DNA of 10,427 nt from an uncultured Armatimonadota bacterium (GTDB taxonomy: Bacteria; Armatimonadota; Armatimonadia; Armatimonadales; Armatimonadaceae): positions 1-10,427 of the forward strand of contig CAIRTT010000281.1 in the NCBI GenBank assembly GCA_903881535.1. The letters are read 5' to 3'. Within the stretch, counting starts at the first letter, position 1, and each line of letters opens with the position of its first letter. Positions 1 through 7,021 of the stretch are shown in pieces. A program made the position numbers and the translations under genes. The notes beneath the pieces were generated by a model. The model saw nothing but the letters and a program-made list of their open reading frames with translations. It had not been told where the DNA came from and did not search any database.

Positions 1-1116
1 ATCGTCGATCAGGTCTTCCAATCGCTTGCCAGCCGCAGCCATCGCCTCAAGTATCAACAGGCCCATCACAACGCCATCCCGCTCAGGGAGGTGGCCCTTG
101 ACACCAATGCCACCCGATTCCTCACCGCCAATCATCACATCCCCTTGGAGCATCAAATCACAAATGTACTTGAAGCCAATTGGTGTTTCGATCAGGCGGA
201 TACCCCGGTTGGCGCAGAGCTTGTCGAGCGCTCGGGTTGTGGAAACCGTGCGGACAACATCACCGGTCAGCCCACGGTAGTTCGTAAGATGCTTCAGGAG
301 CACCGCAAACAAGCGATGACAGTCTACAAAGCGGCCATGTGAATCACAGGCGCCAAAGCGGTCTGCATCACCATCAAGACAGATTCCAACATCCCGGCCA
401 GAGTCGGTCACCGCATCAAATAGCGCCTGCATATTGCTCGCAATCGGCTCAGGATTCACACCGCCAAAGTATGGATTACGCTCCGAGCGTATTTCGATGC
501 TGTCAATACCAGCATCCACGAGAATTTTAGTAAGCATCCCTGAACCAGAGCCATGCATTGGATCGATAACTGGCCGGAACCCGGATGCCCTAATCAAGTC
601 CAAATCCACAAGGCTTGCGCACTGGGTTAGGTAATCAGCAATGAGATCGACGGTTTCGATGGCTTGTTTGTCGACCTTAATGTCATCGGAGGTGATCAGA
701 GCCAGCTCAGATTCAATTTGTTTGATGATGTCCGGGGTTGCGCTTCCGCCATAGGTCGCCTTGACTTTAAGTCCATTAAACGATGGCGGATTATGGCTTG
801 CAGTGATCATGATGCCGACGGCTGCCTTGCTGCGCTCGACGGCAAAGGAGACGGTCGGGGATGAGCATGGCCGGTTGGAGAGCTGAACACCGATGCCATT
901 TCCGATGGCAACTTGTGCAACGGACTTGGCAAACACATCGGACTGTGCCCGGCAGTCGTAGCCGATGACCATTCCGGCAGATGCATTACCATTGCGTGTA
1001 ATCCAGTTACACACAGCCTGCGTTGCAAGCTGGACATTTGCCACGGTGAAGTCATCAGCGATGATTCCACGCCATCCATCGGTTCCGAACTTGATCTGTG
1101 CGTGCCCCGCAGCCAT
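1..1116 (-). CDS. Phosphoglucomutase/phosphomannomutase family protein (C-terminus outside window)
   Basis: Alpha-D-phosphohexomutase, a cytoplasmic enzyme that interconverts hexose 1-phosphate and 6-phosphate through a phosphoserine, feeding glycogen or nucleotide-sugar synthesis. The 372 visible residues hold the family landmarks: N-terminal FGTDGWRG (about residues 10-17), active-site loop TASHNP with the phosphoserine at Ser107, metal-binding DGDADR at 248-253, and the sugar-binding loop GGEESGG around 330-336. The fourth, phosphate-binding domain would lie beyond position 1, so the gene is cut by the window edge and not obviously broken. The start is chosen because AGGAG (1125-1129) sits 8 bases before the ATG and the next residues lead straight into the FGTDGWRG motif. 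Substrate preference (glucose, mannose or glucosamine) cannot be read from the visible part. It is transcribed divergently from the small LuxR-type regulator. Confidence 0.93.
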   Translation of the reverse strand, partial: MAAGHAQIKFGTDGWRGIIADDFTVANVQLATQAVCNWITRNGNASAGMVIGYDCRAQSDVFAKSVAQVAIGNGIGVQLSNRPCSSPTVSFAVERSKAAVGIMITASHNPPSFNGLKVKATYGGSATPDIIKQIESELALITSDDIKVDKQAIETVDLIADYLTQCASLVDLDLIRASGFRPVIDPMHGSGSGMLTKILVDAGIDSIEIRSERNPYFGGVNPEPIASNMQALFDAVTDSGRDVGICLDGDADRFGACDSHGRFVDCHRLFAVLLKHLTNYRGLTGDVVRTVSTTRALDKLCANRGIRLIETPIGFKYICDLMLQGDVMIGGEESGGIGVKGHLPERDGVVMGLLILEAMAAAGKRLEDLIDD

Positions 1117-1193
1117 GTACGTTTCTCCTAAATTCCAAGAGTTAGATTGGTGCCAAACCAGTTCAGAGGCTCACTCGCAAGCCTGAGTTGTCA

Positions 1194-1212
1194 CGGGTTT
1201 TAGTATAACCCG
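1194..1212. promoter_or_regulatory. Palindrome over a possible -10 box for the phosphohexomutase gene
   Basis: A perfect 6-base inverted repeat, CGGGTT and AACCCG, is separated by 7 bases (TTAGTAT). Read on the minus strand, the centre gives TATACT (1202-1207), 5 of 6 matches to a sigma-70-type -10 box, about 80 bases before the phosphohexomutase start. I see no good -35 box at the usual distance. A palindrome over a -10 box is a common place for a repressor operator, but this is inference from position alone. It could also be a small RNA hairpin or chance. Confidence 0.3.
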
Positions 1213-1313
1213 CATGTCGGATGTCTATGTTTGATGCCCCATCGAACGACCAGACAAACCTAGTAAAAATGAGGGGTAAAGTCTTCCCGGTAATTGTACG
1301 AAGATACATGTGT

Positions 1314-1336
1314 GCCTCGTGGAGCGACGAGGCTCC
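1314..1336 (+). promoter_or_regulatory. Two mutually exclusive hairpins upstream of the LuxR-type gene
   Basis: GCCTCGT (1314-1320) pairs perfectly with ACGAGGC (1327-1333) around a 6-base loop. The loop itself begins GGAGC (1321-1325), which can instead pair with GCTCC (1332-1336) around the loop GACGAG. The two stems share bases and cannot form together. No run of T follows, so neither is a typical intrinsic terminator. The element ends about 75 bases before the regulator's start. If the -10-like box at 1349 is the real promoter, this sequence lies upstream of transcription and would act as a DNA palindrome, not an RNA switch. Confidence 0.3.
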
Positions 1337-1348
1337 CAATAGATTATT

Positions 1349-1354
1349 TATAAG
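1349..1354 (+). promoter_or_regulatory. Possible -10 box for the LuxR-type gene
   Basis: TATAAG lies in a locally AT-rich patch (about 1338-1353) and matches 5 of 6 bases of the sigma-70 -10 consensus. It would start transcription near 1361, leaving a leader of about 50 bases. No convincing -35 hexamer lies 16-18 bases upstream, where the hairpin sequence sits, so an activator-dependent or alternative-sigma promoter is equally possible. Confidence 0.25.
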
Positions 1355-1395
1355 CGGGAATGGGTTTGGCATTGACTTTGCAATGTCAGTATCCG

Positions 1396-1400
1396 GGAGG
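1396..1400 (+). promoter_or_regulatory. Ribosome binding site deciding the LuxR-type start
   Basis: GGAGG lies 10 bases before the ATG at 1411. An in-frame ATG at 1360 exists but has only an AGCGGGA sequence almost touching it, so 1411 is the better start. Confidence 0.6.
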
Positions 1401-1410
1401 TTCGAAGCAC

Positions 1411-1665
1411 ATGAGTACGATTTATATGGATCATCTGGAGCACGCCGATTGTCAGCAGGTCAAGTTGACCAAGCGTGAGGTTGAGGTCTTACAGAGGGTT
1501 ATCGAAGGCAAGTCAAGCAAGGAAGTTGCAGATGAGCTGTTTGTCAGCAAGCGCACGGTGGATTTCCACCTCGCTAACATCTACACAAAGTTGTCCGTAA
1601 CCAATCGGTTACAGGCATTCCGTGAAGCAACCCGCCGTGGATTGCTTACAGCAACCACCAGCTAG
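1411..1665 (+). CDS. Small stand-alone LuxR/GerE-type helix-turn-helix regulator
   Basis: An 84-residue cytoplasmic DNA-binding protein that is nearly all LuxR/GerE HTH domain. The core runs from LTKREVEVLQ (residues 19-28) through KSSKEVADELFVSKRT to the recognition helix around TVDFHLANIYTKL (49-61). There is no receiver or ligand-binding domain, so it cannot be a conventional phosphorylated response regulator; activity would be set by its own level or by a partner. Stand-alone HTH proteins of this pattern exist in several phyla and I associate this wording with Armatimonadota. The gene stands alone between a divergent phosphohexomutase gene and a terminator. Its targets are unknown; the flanking divergent region is a natural candidate. 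The family call is sure, the role is not. Confidence 0.9.
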   Translation: MSTIYMDHLEHADCQQVKLTKREVEVLQRVIEGKSSKEVADELFVSKRTVDFHLANIYTKLSVTNRLQAFREATRRGLLTATTS

Positions 1666-1686
1666 TCACTGGTCAGGGAGCTATCA

Positions 1687-1725
1687 AAACAACGACCGCA
1701 GTGCCAAAAGCACTGCGGTTTGTTT
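1687..1725. terminator. Strong, probably bidirectional intrinsic terminator
   Basis: ACCGCAGTGC (1695-1704) and GCACTGCGGT (1710-1719) form a perfect 10-bp stem around the loop CAAAA. After a 2-base bulge (CG, 1693-1694), AAACAA (1687-1692) also pairs with TTGTTT (1720-1725). The plus strand leaves the GC stem into TTGTTT, so it would stop the LuxR-type transcript 22 bases after its stop codon. The minus strand leaves the stem into CGTTGTTTTG, so it could also stop transcripts from the DUF1592/DUF1552 operon, which converge on this point. Confidence 0.88.
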
Positions 1726-1850
1726 CACTTTAAGGTTGTGATGGCTGTGGCCAGAATACGCATGGAGTTTTCGCGTCGCATACAAGGCAGAAACTGCAGC
1801 GGAACCTCCACTGCGGTTTGAATCCAAACTTTTATAGTCCCTCAGCGGAC
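1726..1850. other. Short gap between converging genes, no gene seen
   Basis: The stretch between the terminator and the DUF1552 stop codon holds no convincing gene. A 26-codon reading frame from 1741 has no ribosome site or recognisable product. A weak 5-bp hairpin, GTTTG (1816-1820) with CAAAC (1825-1829), lies just past the DUF1552 stop. The 12-mer CACTGCGGTTTG occurs at 1809-1820 and repeats the right arm of the terminator (1711-1722). Confidence 0.5.
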
Positions 1851-3206
1851 TTAGAACAGCTGTTCCAGGCGCCCGGAGCTGTCACCAATGCTCTCAACTG
1901 GCACGCCGGCCTTATCAGCCATCGTCATGAAGAGATTCGTCATCGGGGTGTTGTTCTTATAGCGAATATGCCGACCGGACTTGATACCAGTTGCGGCACC
2001 ACCAGCAACCAGAATTGGCAGGTCATCATGGTTATGGCGATCGCCATCGCCGATTCCACCGCCGTACACAACCATCGTGTTGTCTAACAATGTCCGGTCA
2101 CCTTCACGAACATCCCGCATCTTGCGCAACATGTAAGCAAGATTATCCACATGGAACTGATTAATCTTGCGAATGCCCTCGAGCTTATCCGCGTTTCGCT
2201 GATGGTGTGAGAGCTCATGGTGGCCATCGTTGACGCCAATCATCTTGTATGACCGGTTACTGCCCTCGTTGGCAAACATAAACGTTCCGACACGTGTGAT
2301 GTCGGTCTGGAACGCCAGAACCATCATGTCCCCGAGGAGGCGAACATGTTCCGCATAGTCGCTAGGAATCCCACTCGGCATTCCAGAGATTTTATTCACC
2401 AAACCTGCTTGCTGGCTGCTTTGTTCCGCTACCGTCAGGCGCCGCTCAATCTCACGTACACCGGTCATGTATTCATCAAGCTTCATACGGTCTGTCACGC
2501 CGAGTTTGTTGTGCAGTGATTTCGCATCTGCAAGGACAAAGTCGAGAATAGACTTGTTTTCGGCGATGCGTGCTTCACGCGCCACCGGGGTCTCATTCGG
2601 ATCACCATTTTGGAAGAGACGCTCGAACACAAGCCGCGGGTCCACTTCCTTGGCGACAGGCGTGTTTGGTGAACGCCATGAAATCGAATTTGAATAAGCA
2701 CAGCTGTAACCGGAGTCGCAGTCGCCCGCGAGACCACCACGCTCACATCCAATCTCGATGCTCGCGAAACGGGTCCTATCGCCAACACGATTTGCCATTA
2801 TCTGATCGAACGAAATACCGACCTGGATGTTGGCACCGCTGGTCTTCCGCGGATGGCAACCTGTCAACCATGCTGCAGCAGAACGTGCGTGGTCACCGGC
2901 ACCATCACCGAGAGGAAACGCATTGCGCTGGGTAAGTCCTGTCAGGAGATTCACATTTGCACGTAAATCAGCAAGAGGCGCGAGCACGGAAGGAAGCGCA
3001 TCGGAGAGGTTGCCCTCCGTCTTAGGCGTCCAGTGATCCATGTTGATACCATTCGGTACGAAGACAAAAGCCATTCGAACCGGATGCTTAGTTTTGTTAC
3101 CACTTTGCGCTAATGCCGTTAGCGGAATCATTGCCTCGAGCAACGGCAGCGACAGCGCTGTACCAAACCCGCGCAAAACCATCCGGCGATTAATCGATTG
3201 TGACAT
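1851..3206 (-). CDS. DUF1552 family protein with a Tat-type signal
   Basis: A 451-residue exported protein of the DUF1552 family, commonly encoded beside DUF1592-type cytochromes; its biochemical function is not established. The N-terminus has a twin-arginine-like signal, NRRMVLRG at residues 6-13, then a hydrophobic stretch and a plausible cleavage site after ALA (31-33), so folded export to the periplasm is likely. Family features include AFVFVPNGINMDHW (about 46-59), GDGAGDHARSAAAWLTG, NDGHHELSHHQ and a late GGGIGDGDRHNHDD segment. This Asp/His-rich layout resembles the DUF1501 relatives and suggests a metal-binding, alkaline-phosphatase-like fold, which is inference. The start at 3206 is preferred over the in-frame ATG at 3221 because AGAGGG lies 6 bases before it. 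The start lies inside the end of the upstream cytochrome gene (17-base overlap), indicating coupled translation. Confidence 0.9.
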   Translation of the reverse strand: MSQSINRRMVLRGFGTALSLPLLEAMIPLTALAQSGNKTKHPVRMAFVFVPNGINMDHWTPKTEGNLSDALPSVLAPLADLRANVNLLTGLTQRNAFPLGDGAGDHARSAAAWLTGCHPRKTSGANIQVGISFDQIMANRVGDRTRFASIEIGCERGGLAGDCDSGYSCAYSNSISWRSPNTPVAKEVDPRLVFERLFQNGDPNETPVAREARIAENKSILDFVLADAKSLHNKLGVTDRMKLDEYMTGVREIERRLTVAEQSSQQAGLVNKISGMPSGIPSDYAEHVRLLGDMMVLAFQTDITRVGTFMFANEGSNRSYKMIGVNDGHHELSHHQRNADKLEGIRKINQFHVDNLAYMLRKMRDVREGDRTLLDNTMVVYGGGIGDGDRHNHDDLPILVAGGAATGIKSGRHIRYKNNTPMTNLFMTMADKAGVPVESIGDSSGRLEQLF

Positions 3207-5610
3207 GATAATCCCTCTCATTTGGCATCATACCGGTTGTAATGGATGCAACACCAGCGGATGCATCTCCACGCCTTGTCCTAAACGCTTTGCTTCGAAT
3301 CACCTCATTTACGAGATGGCTGAAGCGCCCACCTTTGCCAAGTGCCCTTGCCGTCATTTTGTCCATATCGCAGTGGTCGTAGCGTTCAATGCCACGTCCA
3401 ATACCATAGGTCAACAAACGCTCAATCATCCCACGAACCACTGCCTGCTTTCGCGAAATCAAGAGCGACTGTAATCCGCTCACACCTTTGAACTTCGAAC
3501 CATCCGGTAGCTCACCGGTAACATCGATTGCAACACCGCCATCCGAATCCCGCCATCCACCAATCGCATCGAAGTTCTCCAGCGCAAATCCCATACCATC
3601 CAGACGCTCATGACAATTTGCACATGCTGGATTTTTACGATGTTCTTCGAGACGCGCGCGTACACTTGTTGGACGTGCGATGCCGCCTGCTTGTTCTTCG
3701 GGCAGCGGTGGAACATTTGGTGGAGGCAGTGGCGGCGGCGTTCCTAGCATGTTCTCAAGAACCCACTTCCCGCGCTTGACCGGGCTGGTGCGCCCTGGAT
3801 TGGATGTCAGCATCAGCACACTCGCGTGACCAAGGACACCACCACGCGGTCCAGGCGAAAGCTTGACCATACGCATCGCATCCCCTGTTACATCAGGGAT
3901 TCCGTAATGCTTCGCCAGAGGCTCATTCAAAAATGTGTAATCAGACTTGACCAGTTCCATCACTGGACGGTCATCCCGCACGATGCGGTCGAAGTAGAGC
4001 TCAGTCTCCTGCTGCATCGACTTACGGAGACCCTCATTAAACGTTGGGAATCGTGCAACATCGGGTTGAACAACCGCAGCTTTACGGAGATTCAGCCACT
4101 GGCCCGCAAAATTCTGCGCGAGTGACAACGACTTTGCATCTTTGACCATCCGGGTTACTTGCGCATTGATCTGCGCATCCGTTGCCAGCTTGCCACTCTC
4201 TGCGACAGCTAAAAGCGCATCATCGGGCATTGATGACCAAATAAAGTACGACAATCGTGTCGCAAGCTCGTAAGGGCTCAGTGTTCTCGTTGCTTTTGGA
4301 TTGTTCGGATCGGGATCTACTTCAACCTTATACAAAAAGTTTGGAGAAACAAGAACCGCCTGTAACGCAAGCTGTAAACCGCGTTCGAAAGAAAGCTTTC
4401 GGGTACGGACGGTTTTAGACAACGTTACGACGCGCGCGACTTCGGCTGCCGTAACCGGACGTCGATAAGCACGGCGCATTAAAAACCGGACGTTGTACGA
4501 CATCGCCGCTTCCCAAGCAGCATCAGTTGCACTGTCGGGCTGCTTACGAACTAGAAACCTATGGCTGGCTGGAAGCGGGATTGCCGCTGCAGCATTTTCT
4601 GGATATTCAAGCTCAACCGCATGAACAATAAGGTTTCGGTCCTTGCCAGGTCCTTCAAACGCATCGTTCAGAAATCCAACGCCAATAGTTACCTTGCCTG
4701 GTGCATCAATCTGAATGGTCTGCGTATACACCTTTGGCCGATTGGGACGATTCGCGACTTCAACCTGACCAACCACCTTGCCATTAACAAGGATGCGCAT
4801 CTGACAGGCTTCGGCACCCAGCTGCTGTCCACTCGCTTCGATTTTCAGCGTATACGTACCAGCAACCGGAGCATCGATAGTCACGCCCGCATCGGATACC
4901 GTACCAAACATCAGGGCATCGCCAACATAAGGACTTATCCCACCACCAGCGATTGGCTTGAGGTCCTTCCCCAGCACTCGCTTCGAAGGGATTACGCGAT
5001 CCTCTGGAGCCAGAATCGCTTCTCGTGATAGCTGTCGCGCTGCAGCAACGTACTTTTCCATGAGGAGTGGTGAGATAGATAAAACATCCCCGATGTTGTC
5101 AAAGCCGTAGCCGACATCATCACTAGGGAACTTGTCAGCTGGCGTTGATGTCACCCTTAGAAGATCACGCACCGTGTTGTTGTATTCGACTTTGTTTAGA
5201 CGGCGCATGGTTACGCGGCCCGGATCATTGATCTTGCAGTCAGCCTGAGAGAACGCAGATTGCAGAGCATTGACTACTGCTGTCCGCGATGCGATATCCG
5301 GGTGCGGAACGCCCTTCGGAGGCATCGCCTGCGACTCAATCGTCCCGATAACCTTGTCCCACGTTGCCCGGTCATTGAGCATCGCAGCGAGGGAGGTCGG
5401 CTTTGAAAGGTTGATGCCGGCAGCAGCCCCACTCGCTCCGTGACAGCCAATACAGTACTTATCGACGAATCCCCTGATACGCTTATAGCTTGCAGCTGAA
5501 ACGGATGCTTCGACTGTCTTTACAGGTGGAGCGCTCACAGCGACAAATGCCACCGATGCGGTTGCCAAAAAGGATAATGAAATCGCGGTTATATTCGAGC
5601 GCATATACAC
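3190..5610 (-). CDS. Secreted DUF1592-type (planctomycete-type) cytochrome with two CxxCH haem motifs
   Basis: An 806-residue exported protein with the family's usual multi-domain order. A Sec-type signal (residues 1-27) is followed by a cytochrome-c-like segment with haem motif CIGCH at 53-57 and a possible Met ligand in QAMPPKG (95-100). Next come DUF1587 (about 132-195, MRRLNKVEYNNTVRDLL), a beta-rich insert resembling a carbohydrate-binding module (about 235-336), DUF1595 (about 370-430), DUF1592 (about 440-567), DUF1588 (about 585-685) with a second motif CANCH at 663-667, and DUF1585 (about 705-777). A proline-rich linker precedes DUF1588 (624-638). Periplasmic electron transfer, perhaps while bound to a glycan, is inferred; no substrate is known. 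AAAGG (5620-5624) lies 9 bases before the GTG start and 15 before the ATG at 5604, so GTG is preferred. It is first in an operon with the DUF1552 gene. Confidence 0.9.
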   Translation of the reverse strand: MYMRSNITAISLSFLATASVAFVAVSAPPVKTVEASVSAASYKRIRGFVDKYCIGCHGASGAAAGINLSKPTSLAAMLNDRATWDKVIGTIESQAMPPKGVPHPDIASRTAVVNALQSAFSQADCKINDPGRVTMRRLNKVEYNNTVRDLLRVTSTPADKFPSDDVGYGFDNIGDVLSISPLLMEKYVAAARQLSREAILAPEDRVIPSKRVLGKDLKPIAGGGISPYVGDALMFGTVSDAGVTIDAPVAGTYTLKIEASGQQLGAEACQMRILVNGKVVGQVEVANRPNRPKVYTQTIQIDAPGKVTIGVGFLNDAFEGPGKDRNLIVHAVELEYPENAAAAIPLPASHRFLVRKQPDSATDAAWEAAMSYNVRFLMRRAYRRPVTAAEVARVVTLSKTVRTRKLSFERGLQLALQAVLVSPNFLYKVEVDPDPNNPKATRTLSPYELATRLSYFIWSSMPDDALLAVAESGKLATDAQINAQVTRMVKDAKSLSLAQNFAGQWLNLRKAAVVQPDVARFPTFNEGLRKSMQQETELYFDRIVRDDRPVMELVKSDYTFLNEPLAKHYGIPDVTGDAMRMVKLSPGPRGGVLGHASVLMLTSNPGRTSPVKRGKWVLENMLGTPPPLPPPNVPPLPEEQAGGIARPTSVRARLEEHRKNPACANCHERLDGMGFALENFDAIGGWRDSDGGVAIDVTGELPDGSKFKGVSGLQSLLISRKQAVVRGMIERLLTYGIGRGIERYDHCDMDKMTARALGKGGRFSHLVNEVIRSKAFRTRRGDASAGVASITTGMMPNERDYHVTID
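3213..3218 (-). promoter_or_regulatory. Ribosome binding site deciding the DUF1552 start
   Basis: AGAGGG on the minus strand lies 6 bases before the ATG at 3206 and inside the coding sequence of the upstream DUF1592-type gene. It would be swallowed by the alternative start at 3221, which has no comparable site. Confidence 0.6.
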
Positions 5611-5665
5611 GAGATTCTACCTTTAGATGCGTCCGTGATTCACTTTGATAGAATGAGTTTGCTGG
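5611..5665. promoter_or_regulatory. 55-base divergent promoter region
   Basis: This short gap must hold, or abut, the promoters for both the DUF1592/DUF1552 operon (minus) and the CNNM/MscS pair (plus). I see TAGAAT at 5649-5654 (plus), 5 of 6 matches to a -10 box, but it has no good -35 partner and would leave almost no leader before the start at 5666. AAAGG (5620-5624, minus) is the ribosome site of the cytochrome gene. Promoter positions are therefore unresolved, and some may lie inside the opposite gene. Confidence 0.4.
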
Positions 5666-7021
5666 ATGAAACCGGCAATTATGGAACCACATTCTTACAA
5701 ATTCGTAGAACTTGCGTTGACATTGCTTCTCGTTCTCCTAACGGGATTCTTTGTTGCTGCCGAATTCGCCCTCGTCAAGGTCAGATCAACAAGGCTTAGC
5801 GAGCTTGCTCAGGCAGGAAATCAAAATGCTGCGCGTGCAGTACGCGCTCTTGCACATATCAACGACTACCTATCTGCGACGCAGCTCGGCATCACAGTGT
5901 GTACCCTCGTCCTGGGTAATATCGGAGAGACTGCAGTAGAAAGTCTCCTGCACCCAATGTTTGGCCGTGTCCCCGCAAGCATCCGGCATACGTTCACAAG
6001 CGGTGTTGCGTTGACACTCGTGATGATGCTCGAAGTGATTATTGGCGAGATGGCACCGAAAACGCTCGCCATTAAGCAAGCGGAAAAAGTAACGCTTGCA
6101 CTCATCCTTCCACTTACCATTTTCACCAAATTATTCCGTCCCCTGATCATCTTGATGAATGCAATCGCCGGCTTGGTTCTAAGGCCGTTTGGCATAAAGC
6201 AAACCGATGACCACGGTCACGGGGACTCCCTCTCCGCCGATGAGCTTCGCCTTATGCTCACTGCCAGCAGAAACAGCGGCACCATCCAGGAATCCGAATG
6301 GAACCTAGCAACCCGCGTTCTCGACTTTTCACATTCGCAAGCCAAAGATGTGATGATTCCACGCCCCGATGTTACATTTGTCGATTCTGCCCACACACTC
6401 CCTGACATCGTCAGACAAGTTTCAGCATCCGGGCACACCCGCTTCCCAGTCATCCGAAATGGCAATCCCGATGACGTTATCGGCATCATCCATGTCAAAG
6501 AGATAGTCAAGCTAACTGGCGACGACATCACCCCAGCACTTCGCACTGTCCTCAGAGTTCCAGAAACGAAGTCTACAGAGGCCCTGCTACGAACAATGCA
6601 GCGGATGCGAACGCACATGTCCGTCGTCGTTGATGAATATGGCGGCACGGCCGGCATTGTCACGATTGAGGACATTGTTGAGGAGATTGTCGGAGACATT
6701 CAGGATGAGTTTGAAACCGACCTCCCAGAGCTCGTGCGGGACAACCAGGCAGTCATTGTCGATGCCCGAATGACACTGGTGAAGCTCACAAGACACTTTG
6801 AAATCGCAATGCCCGAAAACGATGAAGACATCGAGACAGTTGGTGGTTGGATTCTTGCCAATGCATCACAAGCGATCATCAAACCAGGAACAACCGTTCC
6901 GTTTGGTGGGTATACATTTACAGTAATCGAAGTCACCGGGCGGCGTGTACGACGGGTACGCGTTTCAACGACTCTTTCTGGTGATGCCGAATCCAACGGG
7001 ACTTCTGCCGATGCCTCCTAA
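5666..7021 (+). CDS. CNNM/CorC (HlyC) family CBS-domain membrane protein
   Basis: A 451-residue inner-membrane protein of the 'hemolysin-related' CNNM/CorC family; characterised members act in magnesium or other cation export or homeostasis, not haemolysis. The N-terminal CNNM/DUF21 membrane domain (about 11-200) has the hallmark GFFVAAEFALVKVR (27-40), LSATQLGITVCTLVLG (69-84) and GEMAPKTLA (127-135), with about four hydrophobic segments. A CBS pair follows (about 227-285 and 295-345), ending in the signature VVDEYGGTAGIVTIEDIVEE (321-340), then a CorC/HlyC C-terminal domain (about 360-435). The ATG at 5666 has only a weak upstream site; an in-frame ATG at 5681 also lacks one, so the start is moderately sure. 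Its last codons overlap the MscS-type gene, which suggests co-transcription. Confidence 0.93.
   Translation: MKPAIMEPHSYKFVELALTLLLVLLTGFFVAAEFALVKVRSTRLSELAQAGNQNAARAVRALAHINDYLSATQLGITVCTLVLGNIGETAVESLLHPMFGRVPASIRHTFTSGVALTLVMMLEVIIGEMAPKTLAIKQAEKVTLALILPLTIFTKLFRPLIILMNAIAGLVLRPFGIKQTDDHGHGDSLSADELRLMLTASRNSGTIQESEWNLATRVLDFSHSQAKDVMIPRPDVTFVDSAHTLPDIVRQVSASGHTRFPVIRNGNPDDVIGIIHVKEIVKLTGDDITPALRTVLRVPETKSTEALLRTMQRMRTHMSVVVDEYGGTAGIVTIEDIVEEIVGDIQDEFETDLPELVRDNQAVIVDARMTLVKLTRHFEIAMPENDEDIETVGGWILANASQAIIKPGTTVPFGGYTFTVIEVTGRRVRRVRVSTTLSGDAESNGTSADAS

Noticed and set aside
1360..1410. A longer, 101-residue version of the LuxR-type protein from the ATG at 1360
   Set aside because: The extra residues do not extend the HTH family, and the well-placed GGAGG favours the ATG at 1411.
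1741..1821. A 26-codon reading frame after the terminator
   Set aside because: It has no ribosome site, no recognisable product, and lies just past a strong terminator.
2570..2935. Plus-strand reading frame of 121 codons inside the DUF1552 gene
   Set aside because: It is antisense to a clearly conserved protein family and its product resembles no known protein.
4561..5028. Plus-strand reading frame of 155 codons inside the DUF1592-type gene
   Set aside because: It is the antisense shadow of a recognisable cytochrome-family protein, with no ribosome site or family features.
5641..5665. A confident promoter at TAGAAT (5649-5654)
   Set aside because: No -35 partner is visible and the start would leave a leader of only a few bases; it is noted only as a possibility within the intergenic entry.
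6217..6699. Minus-strand reading frame of 160 codons inside the CNNM/CorC-type gene
   Set aside because: It has a low-complexity Ser/Thr/Val-rich product typical of an antisense frame, opposite highly conserved CBS-domain sequence.
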